Assembly: GCF_030936135.1 (NCBI RefSeq)
Contig: NC_082613.1
Location: forward strand, 3,658,001-3,722,000
Origin: Gavia stellata
Taxonomy: Eukaryota; Chordata; Aves; Gaviiformes; Gaviidae
DNA length: 64,000 nt
Reading direction: 5' to 3'
Each line of letters begins with the position of its first letter. The stretch's first letter is position 1. A program made the translations under genes and the position numbers. The notes under the pieces were generated by a model. That model had not been told where the DNA came from, ran no database searches, and worked only from the letters and a program-made list of their open reading frames with translations. Below, piece after piece: positions 33,591 to 46,445 of the stretch.

Positions 33591-36500
33591 CTATCAAAAT
33601 ATTCCACTTGAGATGGCAATCATCAACAGGGGATGGGAAAAACGGGCACTCGTTTTCCCAATAAAATGAACCCTGTTCAGATCACTGTAACCTGGGAATA
33701 TTGCAGCCTTTGATGAACAAATTAATACTCATCGGCGTGTTGCTGGAGACACTCACTGCCATTTGCTTGGTAGATAAGGGGGTGCACAAGCGCTGATGTG
33801 CTTCCCCACACCGGCAGCTCTGGCAGGCACCGGGGCAGGAGGACTCGGCAGAATGTGATGCTCACAGCAGCATCGAGGTCCTGCTCCCACCCCAGAGGGG
33901 GAGAGGATGGACCACATAGTGCAGGCAAACTTTAAACACCCAGGTCAGCAGTGCTACAACAGGTCTGGTCCTCAAGGTGAGTTAAAGAAATGAGATCGTC
34001 CTTTCATTTGCAAACAAGCCTATCTTAATTACCCTGTCTAGGGAGCAGAGTGCGCAGAGTATTTCAGGGTCCAGATTTTAGTAGGAATTTGATGATAGCG
34101 CAGGGCGGGGTGGGCTTGGCAGCCCAAGGGCACTGCTCCTCAGGTCCACGCGAGACTCCTCCGGGTAACTTCTACTTTAGCTGGCTGAGTGCAGTGCAGG
34201 ATAACTTTGATGTGTAACATGTAAATGCAAAAACTAACTGCAGGCGTTGACATTTTGCCACAGAGACAGACTGCTGTAATGTGCTGGCGCAAAAAGATAA
34301 TGCCTTGGCTGTAAGGCTGTATTTTTTCACTTTTTCATCCCGCCAATGTCCTTATGACTCTTAGAGCTCTAAATCTATTTTCCCATCTTTGGATGCAATA
34401 TTGGCAACAATAAATAAGAGTGCTTTAGCACTCTAACTTTATTAAAGTCGAAAGGGATTATTAGGTACTGGATCAGGCTCTGAGGGGCGGAACTGGTCGT
34501 GTTACCCCGGTGTGAATCAAAAGTGCCTCCTGCACGGCAGCCAGCTGACTTCAGCTGCCAGTTTCCCATATCAAACATAAATCTGACGTTACATTTATCT
34601 GCACTTGCGAAGCAGGTTGCTTGGCTGGGGACTGATTTTGCTATCGCTGATTTCAGTAGATAAAAAAAGCCCGTCTCTGTTAGTTAGCTGCTGCGACCAG
34701 GAGCCAAGAGCTCCCAAACCAGCACACCTTCACCGCGGAGGAAACGCTCCTACTGCCTCTTTACCAGCACTGGGATATCTCCTTTGATCCTTCATGAATA
34801 TATATTGATACTTTGATATTTCCTAACTCAGGAAAGAGATGACAGCTTTTCATTCAAGTTTTCTTCTCCTTGAAGTCGCAGGACTCTGGGCCACCGGACC
34901 CAGGTGACCACATCATCCTCCCCTCCGACTTCGGTTACGCTTAGTCCTACTTAGCAGTAAACACAGGGTGAAACATTTCCAAGAAAGCAACCGGTCTCTC
35001 CTCCCAGCAGCAGATGTTTCCCCCCTCCAGAAGCCCTCTCCGCCCCCAAAGCCCACGTCCTGGCCATCTCCCGATGGACCTGGGCTAACGACTCATACCC
35101 AGGTGCTCTGGGCACAAAGCCCGTTCCTGCTTGGTGCTCTCCACCAAGCTGCTTTTTCTCTCTCAAGAGTGTTTCTAAACTGGCAGTGACATATTCACTG
35201 GGAATATTAGCTTTCACAGGAGCCATATGCCACTTTAGAAGACAAAATATAATCTTTAGGGGAAAAAACCCAACCAACTTCACGCATTTCCTAATCATTC
35301 GTATTCATCTGAGCCATCTATTTATTGCTTTCCATTCATCTCTGGTTTTAATGACTCAGCTGGTGATTTTTTGCTTACATTGAATCAGTCCCAAAGCTAT
35401 TATCTCCCAGCTATAGATTTACTCATTTTGCTGCAAGACTTTAACTCAATTTTTTTCAGCTGTACAGCTGGTTCCAGACTGCCAACATTACCAAGTCAAC
35501 ACAACAAAAGCAGCAAGGCAGTGAAAGCATATGATTTGTATTTCGTGATGAAATTTGTAAAGGCTCCCTCCCCTAATATTCAGCATTAAATCAATAGTAA
35601 AACTTACAAGCTTTTCATCAGATGATCATTTAAAAAGTCACAGGACCAATTAAAAACATTTTGCATCTCTGCCGAGGACTGCGATTAGATTAATATTACA
35701 AATTAACTCATAACTGACATGCAAAATAATCCCATTTGCTGAAGCATGCCCAATAATAGTTAATCTTCCCTTTCACTCTACGGTTTTTGACTTTTATAGA
35801 GTATTATTGTGGCAAATAACATCTATTCATAACTTCTGCTTTCCATAGCTGAGCACAGTTTACGGCTTATGGGCAGACTTAATAATTTTTTCAATTCTAT
35901 GGCATACGTGAAGATATTTGCTAAGGAACAGGAATGAGGGATAAAAAATGATCAGAAAACGTACTGCAAACCAGGGAGGAGCAGCCCTGGGTGATGCTCG
36001 GTGGCTGCGCTGGGCAGTCTCAGTTATTCTCCCCAGCGTGCGAGTGAGCCTGACCTTGCTAAACAGATACTTTGACTTTGGGAAAGTCCCTGTCCAAGTA
36101 CCAAGCTCATGCCACTCCCGAAAGGGACAAATTCATCTGGGTTTGCCCATTTAATTTTTCTCGGATAGTTTGGCTTCAGAGGATTATCAGTATTACTTCT
36201 GTCGTGGCTGATAAACACCATATGGATCAAGTGTAATCCACTCGCTGGTTTAAGAGTGGGAAAGGCTCCCAGAAGTGAGATAAATCCACGTCCCGGTCCT
36301 GTGAACGGGGCTTGTCCTTAGGGCGCTGGTTCAGTTAAAAGGGAGAGAAAAGAAAGCGCGGGGTGATCGGGTTGTTCACGTGTGACATTGAATTGTTTTC
36401 CTGGCAGCTGAGGAACGTTCCTCAGCTTACACGAAGTGTGAACCTTGCATTTTTTAGCACACTTTTTAAAAGCATCCCTCCAGTTCAGCAATACGGAGGA

Positions 36501-39500
36501 TGCTGCTATTGCCGGGAGGGGCACTGGGACGAGCCTGGAGCCTTTTGTAAGCAATTCCCACAGGAACAGCATCATCCCGCACACACGGAAACGTCTCAGG
36601 AATGAGAAACACACCTCAAGAGCAGCCAGCTGACCATACATCCAACGCTGTGCTCGCGTCAGTGCTGCAGGGACAGCTGATGTGCAGGGAGGGGGTACCC
36701 AGGAGCGGAGGGCGATAGGAACGCCCTGGCCCACCCCTCCTGCCAGAGACCTGGTTTTACGTGATTAGTCCCACCGGAGTCTGAAGCACGGATGAGAGTA
36801 GTAGAAGCTGGCTTTATAGTATCACATGAGCAAGGACACATTTATAATTAAATAAATTCCAAATAGTAAAGCTTAGCACTCAGATCCTTTGTGTCTCTTC
36901 CAAGCACTTCCCATTCGCTGGCAAATTAATGCAATAATATGCAAGAAATCAGGAAGGTGGCTTGGATATTTTTCAATTAGCTGCTTGAAAACGCTTTGAA
37001 GATAAACCTAGCCAGATTTTCTGAGCTTACTTATTTGTTCCAGCTTATCTGTGCAAATACAATTTGCTGCAGCTGCTTTAGACCATCTTTAAAAACTTGC
37101 AGTGACAATGCACAAAGCAGATTTAAACGGGCCACTATATTCTGCCAGAGCAAAGATTAGCCAGACAAAAGGTTCTTTTATGCTATAATACCTAACTCCC
37201 TCTCCCTAACGTCACTCTTGCTTTAGTATCTTTTTCCTACCCGTAAGTTTGATCAATGATGAGAAGGTTCTCATGCTGGCGCCGTACCGTGCCCTCCAGC
37301 CACAGTTACTGCCCACGGAGCTGGCTGTCTCCGTGGCTCTTCCAACGCAGATACAGCACCAGCATTTTCCCAATATCTAGCCCTGCCCGCAGCATGGCGT
37401 TATTTTCCATCATTTGGATTCTTACAACCCATGTACGGACGTTCAATATTCAATATAATGTTTCTGCGTGAGCCGTTAGTCAGCTTTTCCCACTGATTAC
37501 CGGTTAGTTCCTATAGATAATCCCTTCTTTGTTTCCATGCAGAAGATGCAGATTCAGGCATAAGAAATGAAACAAAATGAGCAAAACCCAAATGAAGAAT
37601 GCAAGACACAATTCTGTGCTGCTTCTAAAGACAGAAGCAATAAAAATGCAAAAAATGCAACATCCTATGTTGCACAATGCAAAGATGCTGAGTACAGGAT
37701 AAATATAACAGAATAATGCTGACATCTACCATCGTTTACAGGAACTTACTCTTTTTCATCCTCCTGGTTTGATCAGTATGAAGGTAAAAACAAAAAGGGA
37801 AAACCAGAGGAAACGATACCATGAAACTTTGTGGAAGCCATACCACAAAAAATGGAGTTGGCACAAATCATATGACGCCCTTCTGTTGTAGGCGGTGTGT
37901 TAATGTTATACAGAATGACTGCATCCGCCTCATAAGCAGAGGGCAACAGTCGTTGCTGGAGTAGCAAAGCCTTTCCGCAGGCTTTTCTCTTCCATTGCTG
38001 CTGGATAACAGCCTTTTCATTGAGATATCTCCTTCATCTGGCTCTTTTTTTTTTTTTCCACTGAATGATCAGTTCATCTATTACACCAGGCTGCACTCCT
38101 CTTGCAGAGTATCGGGAATCTATTTTTGGCTTGATCCTAAGAGCAAAAGCAGAAACGCTATCATGCTTGGAGCCAGAACTATTTATACCCTAACTCGGAC
38201 CACTACCCTCCTTTCTACTGTCAGCCATTCAAAAAACCCAGAGAATTTTGTGCATTTCCACAATTGTTTTTTCCCTTAAAACACCCACCACGCCCGTGCT
38301 ACTGCAGACTGCGAGCTTCACCTGAACCCTTGCTGTTGAAGAACCATTCCTTCATGGGGTCTTAATGCCTTATTCCTTTCAAATGGATCAAATAGGTCAA
38401 AATTTGGAGATAAAATACAAATCTTAAATCCCCAATTTCTGCTGCAGCATGGGAAGAAATCCACGTGAAATCCGGGGGCATGACGCAGTGCTGTAAAGGG
38501 AGAGAAGATGTGGCGTGGGACACAGCCTCCATGCTGTCTCTTTTACATGCTGTGGACAAAGGGGGTTGGAGGTCAACATCCGAATTACCTGGTACTTCAC
38601 TTTTTCCTGAGACAAGATTACCTTCCAACCCCTATTCTCCATAGTAAGTGGACTTTCTGGGGAAAATCATGTACCAAGAGGTGATATTGCTCTACTAGCC
38701 CACGGAATTCTTTAGCTTGACCTTTCCATGACAAGTTTTCCAGCTCAGCCCCACGTCGGTGGGCTGGATGCCCACCCACTCCTCTCTCAAACCAGACACC
38801 ACAGAGCTGAAGAGAGCACATTAGAAGAGCTAAATGCATCACGGAAAAAGAAACTTGCCGATCACCAGTGTCCCCTGCAACATTCGCCATCCTCAGCGAG
38901 CACAAGAGCACGAGTCCATGAGATGGGCAGAGGGTGGAAACCCGGCGCCAAGTGGGAGCACGAAACAGAAACTACAGGAAGGATTCAGCTGAGGGAAGAG
39001 CGTTTCCCACACAAGCCCACTTTTTTTCCAGATCAGCAAGTAATAGCTTCCCCAAACAGCCCCGGGAGCACAAGCTCACTGGTGCACACCGCTTAGCCTG
39101 GATCTTGTTTAACATTCAGCGGTGCTCTCTAATCCTCTTAGGTATTAGTCTTGAGATTCCTGCCAAGCACGGGAACAGCACAGCCTCCCAGACAGCACTT
39201 AAATGAACTCACTGTTTGAAATGGGCCATTTTGCAAAATACAGTAGAACTCCGGCTGTTCGTTTCTGGTTAACCTCAGATTAGCACCTAGGAAGTCACTA
39301 CGGCATGCAAAATGCAAAGTTAAATAACCCCGATTTCTACATCCCAGGTGACTCCCTAGGAAGTCATTCTGCATTAAGGCTGGGATTTCTCTCTCTTAAT
39401 TACTTGTTTGAAGTTAAGTACCTAATTTGAGTTAGACGTTCCTCTCTGTTGCCCACTGCAAGGGGACCATCACATTCAGGTTGGCGACAGCCCTCAAGCC

Positions 39501-40365
39501 ACGTCTCCACAATCACTATTTTGTGTGTTACTACATCAGCCGTTATCGCAGATATGGTCTGGAGCAGGAACGGGTACATAATCATATTTCTGTTGGATTA
39601 GCCAAGCATATTAGGCTGAGCTTATTCTGGCCTCATGTTGGCTACCGCAACGCAAACAATAGTTGATCTAGCACAAAGCCAGATGGTGCAAAATTAACCC
39701 TTTCAGTACAAATCTGATGTGGCACGAGGGAGTTTGGGCAAGATCAGTGCACAGGCTGACGCAGCTGCAGGACTTCTGACTTAGCGTTTGCAGCCTCTAA
39801 GTTACTAGACATCAAGCACTCCCAATCCGCCCTCCAAAGACGAGCTAAAAAAAGCATCATACTTCATCGTATTTCATCCACTTAGAATAAACACGATGTC
39901 AGCTTGCAGTCAATTTGCATCTGATCATGCAAAACCCTAGATCTTGCCACACTGGGGTAAATTTGGGGATTTCTTCAAAGAGGGCACATCCCTACTATGT
40001 AATCGAGAGGAAATGATGACCACTTTCAAAGGGACAATTTCTCTTCGTTCTCTGACTCAAAATCCCAAACGAGTACCATAACCACAAATTACAGCTACAA
40101 CTACGAGATGAAGCATAGGAACCCAGACCCAAAGGGGAATGGGACAGAGCACGAGATCCGCACGCTGGCAGCGTGCAGGGCTGCTGACCGCTGCCACCAA
40201 GGATGGGCAGAAGAAGTCAGCCTGCAATGACACCTTCCTTTGAAACAGATCTGAGGTGTCTATGGCAAGTCCTTGTGCTGCAAGTCCCTACAGTGGCTAC
40301 AGCAAACACCTAATGTAGAAAGCACTGAAAATCTCAAGGGTGTTAGGTTTACGGTTGGATTCGAT

Positions 40366-40652
40366 GATCACAGAATCACAGAATCATTAAGGTTGGAAAA
40401 GACCTGTCAGATCATCAAGTCCAACCATCACCCCAACCCCACCATGCCCACTAACCCATGTCCCGCAGTGCCACATCCACACGTTCCTTGAACACCTCCA
40501 GTGATGGTGACTCCACCACCTCCCTGGGCAGCCTCTTCCAATGCTTCACCACATTCTCAGGAAAGACATTTTTCCTAATATCCAGCCTGAACCTCCCCTG
40601 GCGCAACTTGAGGCCATTTCCTCTTGTCCTATCACTTGTCACTTGGGAGAAG
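40366..40652 (-). mobile_element. 5'-truncated CR1 LINE in SLCO4A1 intron 1
   Basis: Reverse-complement CR1. The tail CACAGAATCACAGAATCATT comes first, then AAGGTTGGAAAAGACC, then the ORF end ([20 protein letters not shown] on the minus strand), stopping at TCACTTGGGAGAAGAGA. It is the same subfamily as the other long copies, and in sense orientation to SLCO4A1. Confidence 0.95.
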
Positions 40653-40653
40653 A

Positions 40654-40693
40654 GAGGATCTTTTCCAACCTGAATGATTCTATGATTCTGTGA
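40654..40693 (+). mobile_element. CR1 3' terminus in opposite orientation, abutting the previous copy
   Basis: GATCTTTTCCAACCTGAATG followed by ATTCTATGATTCTGTGA is a plus-oriented CR1 3' terminus. It is joined directly to the truncated end of the minus-oriented copy, so both ends of the composite carry CR1 tails pointing outward. Confidence 0.85.
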
Positions 40694-43600
40694 CGGCCAC
40701 AAACGCAACAGGTTGTAAACGGGCAGGTATACCTTGGCTGTGCTGTCCTTGGCTGCCTGCTTCTTCCGCGCCTGGCTGCATCTAAATAAATAAAAATCCC
40801 CGCTGATCAGAAGAGGTGAGAGTCCACTGATTCCTTTGAGAGATCCTGGTGGAAAAAGGCTGAGCAATACCGTTCTGCATGAACAGGCCTCTCTAAGAAA
40901 CCCAGCTCAGTATGAAACAGCAAGCCCATGCACACACACATCAATATACATACTAACGTATAGAGCAAAGCGCGTCCACAGGTAAGCGCGTGCTCTCCGC
41001 GAGCACCACGCCGTCTGCCAGCTGCCCCTCTTGCAGGCTGGCACGTCTTTCATCCGACAACGCTCAATCAGGTCAGTAATTCATTCTTACTGCCAGGGAG
41101 CAAATTGTTGCCAAATGGTGTTTCTTCCCGAGACAGAGGAACAAACAGGCGTATAATGTTCCCATTGTCAACCCAAAACATCTGCTGGAGTTCAGAGGGG
41201 TTTGCCGGCCGCGCGCGCTGCGGAGACGGCTGCTACTTTCTACCCTCCCTTTTCTCACGCGCGGGGAATCGCAGCCTTAGACAGCAGCTGTTGGAGGACA
41301 GATTTACTTGGAAATCTGAAAATTGCCTTCAAGGGATTCCTGCTTCCACACAGCAACGTGGTGGGGATTTCATTTCTGGCTCAGGAACTTTTTAATTTTC
41401 CTTGCTCAGGACCTGCTTGCATCCTACCGCCCCTGCCAAGGTGCTACGGCAAACGGACACGGTGGGATAACCTTGTTCTTGGTTAACAGCTTGAACGAGG
41501 TCCCTGAGGACTGATTTTTGATCAGTGCTCCCTAAAAAATGATGGGCCTGATCCTGCCATTGCTGCTTACCCGTGAGCAGTGTTTGCTCGCGCGAGGCAT
41601 TCAAGCAGGGTTCCCAAGATCCCACACAGAAAGTAAAAGGTAAATCAAGGGCATAAATATTGGCGGGTTGGTAGGCAAGGAAGTTTTTTATTGCCTCTTG
41701 AAAAAAGGCGGTATTTTCAGTTTTAAATTATTTTAAAACAAGAATATTGGAGACAGATAGTGTATCACAAGCTAGATACCTCCTTTTCACTCCTTTTAAT
41801 TCAGTTTCTTCAGCAACTTAAAATACTCTTTTCAAGGTTTTCTGCCAAATATGAGGAAAATAGGCAATACTAAAGAGCTCACAGGTCGATCAGGGTCATA
41901 GGGGGACTCCAGAAAAGGCTGATTCTGTTGTAACCAAGACCCACATCTGGCTCGAAGGACCTAAATCCTCCGCGAGATTGAATCCACTCCAGCAATACAA
42001 AGAAGACCATAAAGCTGCTTTGAAAGCACTGCGAGGAAATCCCTTTTTTTTGGGGAATTCTTATGCTAACGTAAAGCTGCATGGCATTTGCCCTGTCCTC
42101 GATTCTGCTGAAGCGGTGCAGGATCGGGTCGGTCGCGGAGGGAAGGCGTTAGTAAGGTGAGGTAGAGCAGCCTTGCAGCTGCTCCGACTTGCGGCCGGGA
42201 CAAGGGCTGAGCTTCTGGTTTTTATGGGGCTTTTAAAGTAAAAGAGATCTTGAGCTAAATTTTTAAATCTGATTTATTTGGAGTATGTTAAACTAAAAGG
42301 ATCGATGCAGTTTTCCCAGGAGAAACACAGGGAACAGAAAATCTAACAGAGCCTGTGTCCTTCAGATGTTTTGGGGACTTCTTTTCTCTGTGCCATGGGT
42401 TGGTATCATTTCTCAGAACTCTAGAATCTAAACGTATTTTTTTAACCTCTTAATGCCATCTAGAAAAATAAACTCTTATCTCATAGCATACCCAAAGCAC
42501 TTGAATTCACAAATATGAAACCCTAGCTATAAAAATGCCAAAAAGTGCTTTTTCTTGGACGTTTTTCAGCCAGAACATTGTAAAGTCAAAGTATTTTTTG
42601 GGGAAAAGGAGTGTTTGGCCTTGCTTTCTCAACGTGAAACCGACTCCCTAACTCCTTCAAACCACTGGCTGATGGTTAAGCAAAGCTTGTCAGCATTTCA
42701 TTTTCTTTCTTGAAGCAACCAAGCCAAGCTCTGAGAATTCCAATGACTGTGAAGAATGTTGATGCCATCCAGCGATATACTTCACTCATTAACAACAGCA
42801 ATCAAACTCAGTTTTAGTGTAACTATACACATGTCAGTGGAATAGCACAAGAGAAGAAATGGGACTAGTGCCTTCGCTGCTCCAGGAATTTCAAAAACTG
42901 CTGGAAAGGCTCGGCACTTTGCTGAACGAGGCAAACAAGAATAAACAGAGTATTTCCCACCACTAACATATTCCCATTGCTCATAAAACTCATTTACAAT
43001 CTAGCGGTGTAATGACATTATTTTTGACAGCAGCAACAGAGTAGGACCCCAGATTTAGGGGTACTTCTGCCTGAAGAGAGATTTAAGGTTAGAATAACAT
43101 TACTCTGTTAATATTAAACACTTCACTGCCTCATCTCATGCTCTCCACCGTACTAACGAGAGGTCTGACGCAAAATCTATTAAAGTTAGTGCTCTCTCTG
43201 AGTCCTCGTCTACAATCACTCATCACAACTACCGAAGTAGGATGGATGCTTCTGTCTGGGATTCATAAACCAGATGAAGTTCTTGACCTCTCTCAGAGCA
43301 TTTTTCCCAGAAAGTGTTTGCAGAAACTCTCTGTTCTCAAATCCCCCAGTTCAGCATCACCACTTGTACGCCGGGAGGTCGCTCAAGGCCAAGATGGAAC
43401 AAACCTAATGATATCACGGGGAGGTCTAGCAATAAATCGGTTTCGAAAAGGGAAAGGAGAGTGGCTCCAGGACAGGAGCAGCTCTTGCATCCAGAGATCC
43501 CACAGCTCGAGAGGGCTGGGATAGCTGGGGAACCTGCCGAAACACAGGCGCAGGGAGAGCCGTGCTGCCACCGACCCTGTGGGCAAAGCCCCGATCCTGC

Positions 43601-45599
43601 CTGCGATGTGGTCTGGGCTGTTACTGCTCCCAAATTCTGCCTCTCTGCGCAAGGATCAGCCCCTCACGGGGCCAAGACAATGCGTTTTTTAAATGTGCTA
43701 GGGAAGCACAACACGCTTCAGGGTGGCCATCAAAATCAAGACCAGAACACCAATGCATTTCAGGGCAGCCCCCATCCGAAACACCCCGTGCACGGTTAAC
43801 AACTCTCGCACATTGCTTTAACACAGCAACCTCGGTTTATTAAGCATAAAATCCAAAGGGGGGAACCTTTTCCCCCCAAATCATACTCAGCATCTCACTA
43901 ACCCACCAGCAACAAGCTGTCAGCTCCGCTAAATGTTTGCGGAGTCTTGCAAAGCATTTCCACAGTTCACCGTTGCATCAATGGAATTCTGCAAGATGCG
44001 GAAGTCCCTGGCTCTGAATAATCAACTTATGGGCAGCAGGTCAAGGCACTAGGCGAGAAAGACAAGAAACCCAAATGGCAAAGCAGAATATTTGGCAATC
44101 TGGCATACAAGCACCTTCACCTGGGGGTTGTGACCAACCCCGCAGGCAAAGGCAGGTTTCTGGGCTTGGTACACTCAAAGCAAACCAACTGCTCAGGGAT
44201 GCTTTTTTGGGGTGGGCTGAGCAAAACAAGCAGCATAAAGCAAAGCCACGAATCACTTTTTGTGCTGCTGCAGGGTGTAAAGCCCCAAATGGGAGAGCAG
44301 GATCCTCCTCAGCACGCTCCATGCTGTAAAGACACACGCCAAAAAAGATTAAAGCTGCCTCGAGGAGTTTGCAATCGGAAATCATGAGGCAGTGAGCAGC
44401 TGGATGCCAATCTCCCTAAGCCAGCGGATATTTCTTTTGTTAGTGGCTGATCCCATCTTCCCCCTTGCCTGTAAATCCCTGATCTCTGTAAGGATTTCTG
44501 CTATGTACTTGCTCAGGTAGTTCCTGGTTTCGCCGGTCAAGAACATCGAACCCTCGCAGGAGTTGCTGCTTCCCCTCTCATTTGTCATCCCAGCGTCGCG
44601 CTTCACCGTTTTGCCACCGTCACTTCGTGGGTTGGATCCACACGTGCGGGGCAAATGAGGGCAATGTCAGCGGAGCGGTTATTTCACAGGGCGTCAGCCG
44701 AGGCTCTCGCGCCCGGCCGCGCTCGTCGCAGGCCGGCGCGGTTTCGGCCGGGTCGTGGCAGGGCAGGTGGCTGTGGTCTCTCCCTCGCAGCCCGCCCAGC
44801 GCAGAGAGCTGCTGCTTCAGCTTCCCATCATTTTCGGTAGCCTGCAGACTAGACTTCTTTGCATATAAATAGCTACATTTTTCTTTTTTCTTTTCATTAT
44901 TTGACTAACCCTCTCTCCCCACGTTTCACCCTTTTTCTCACGTTTACAACAGCTCAAGGCAGAGGTCTCTAAAGATCTCTTTTGGGTTTGTTCCTCCTCA
45001 AATGCTGTTTTAATGTGTGTTTTTACAACCAAGTGGCACCGTAGAAGGTAGGAGCCCAGAAATCAAAAGAAAGGAGGTGCCAGACCGGGATAACTTCACG
45101 TTTGGAGCGTGTTGCCCGGTAAAACCAAACAGCCTATAAAACGGTAATAAAGTATTAACCCAACAAACTCCTGTGATTAATGCCCACTTGTGCCTTTTGG
45201 GCTCTCAGAACGGAAAACCACGTTTTTATTGTAACAATGCTTTTGATTCGCCTCATCGGAACAAATCGGTTAGAAAAGCAGTCTGGGTCAGGCGATGAAA
45301 GCGCTCCCTCTGATTTCGGCCCCGCGCGCTGCCCGTGGCTTCCTCCTCTCACTTCAGTTGCCACCCTCCCGCACCAAGGACCATTTTATCCTTAATATGC
45401 TTTTTATTTGTTGTAAGGATCGTTTTGCCATGCCACCTTACCGGCTTTTCCTACTTTCCGCCTTTTCTCTGCGGCTTTTTCATTATTTCCCATAGAAAGG
45501 CAAGGCTTTGGTAAAAGGGAAAAAAAACCACCCAGTGAATCAGCTCTAACGAATTTCGGTTACAAGGTGGCAATACCGTTTTGAAGCATCACCGGACAC

Positions 45600-46205
45600 C
45601 GCTTGCAGATGGAAAATCTCGGGGGGGGCGGCTATTTTGGTGACTTTCCCCCCGCTTTGACACAAGACGGGCTTTTCCCGAGGCGGACCGCGAGCCGCGG
45701 CCGTCAAACCACCGCCCCCCCCAAAAGCCCGCACCCCGGGGCTGGCGCGCTGCCTGCCGCCGGGCACCGTACCGCTAACCCCGGCCCCGAGCCCCCCCCC
45801 GGGGCCACCGCCGACCCCATCTCGGGGCCCTCCATCCCGCCGCGGGGAGCGGCGGAGGATCCGCGCCCATTCCCGCCCCTCGGGGCTCCCCGCGCTGCTC
45901 CCGCAGACACGTGCGGCACCGCCCGGGAGGTCCTGCTGTGTCGGGGGGGGCTCGCCCGGGCAGCCCCCACCCCGCGGTGCCCGCCCCGCGCCCCTCCATC
46001 CCTCCCGCATCCCCCCCGCATCCCCCGTGCCCGGTACCTGCCGCCGGGCGCCGCCGCTGCCCTCTCGCCGCCGCCCCCGCGCTCCCCGGCCCCCGCCGCG
46101 AGGGCGGGCGCTCCGCCCTGACGGACGGCCACTTCCTCCAATGGGGGGCGGCTCCCGGCGGCGACCCGGCCAATGGCGGGGAAACTGAGGCCAAAGCGAA
46201 AGTGG
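45600..46205. promoter_or_regulatory. CpG island promoter of SLCO4A1
   Basis: The stretch is very GC-rich with dense CpG, unlike the AT-rich sequence on either side. Around 46125-46175 there are two CCAAT elements on the plus strand (46138 and 46171, ATTGG on the minus strand), a GGGGCGG GC box between them, and an ETS-like GGAAGTG on the minus strand. There is no TATA box. This is the usual form of a broad, TATA-less promoter, and the element arrangement would permit initiation in both directions. Confidence 0.75.
46038..46125 (-). other. SLCO4A1: Probable non-coding first exon of SLCO4A1 (5' end approximate)
   Basis: On the minus strand the sequence GGCGGCAG is followed by GTACCGG, a donor at 46037/46036, at the edge of the CpG island. 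The exon sequence upstream of it contains no ATG, as expected for a leader that joins exon 2 at 32693. The transcription start is not visible and is placed just downstream of the ATTGG and GGAAGTG elements. The implied intron 1 of about 13.3 kb is similar in scale to the long first intron of the mammalian gene. Confidence 0.45.
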
Positions 46206-46206
46206 G

Positions 46207-46445
46207 GTAAGGCAGGCGGCGCGGGGGGAGAGGGAGGCGGGAGGGGCAGGAGGGGGATGGCCGGGGGGGAGAGGAGGGTGGGGGAGAGGGACTGGGATAG
46301 ATGGGAGCGGGTGGGGGGGGAGGAGGGGTAGGGAGAGGCCCCCACCTTGGGGGGGGAAGAGAAGGGGGAGAGGGGCAGTACGGGGAGGATGGGGAGAGGG
46401 GTGGGGGGGGCGAGAAGAAACAGGGCAAGGAGAGAGCGGGGGCAT
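46207..46445 (+). repeat. G-rich polypurine tract beside the promoter
   Basis: About 240 bases made almost wholly of G runs of 3-9 separated by A, GA or short loops on the plus strand (C/T-rich on the gene's sense strand). Several places have four adjacent G runs with short loops, for example around 46310-46334, which fits the G-quadruplex pattern. It lies immediately upstream of the inferred SLCO4A1 start. Confidence 0.7.

Larger units (their letters stand above)
32694..46037 (-). other. SLCO4A1 intron 1 (if exon 1 is correct)
   Basis: About 13.3 kb with no coding frame I can support. It contains two CR1 insertions (33458-33590 and 40366-40693), a 16-base poly-T at 32766-32781, a small CpG cluster at about 44670-44770 and AT-rich unique blocks (35.6-35.9 kb, 42.2-43.0 kb). 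Without exon 1 support, the part above 32693 would be simple upstream sequence. Confidence 0.45.

Noticed and set aside
45603..46121. Long plus-strand open frame (172 codons) and matching minus-strand frames through the CpG island
   Set aside because: Extreme GC content removes stop codons on all frames. The translations are low-complexity P/A/R/G with no domain, and the region fits a promoter.
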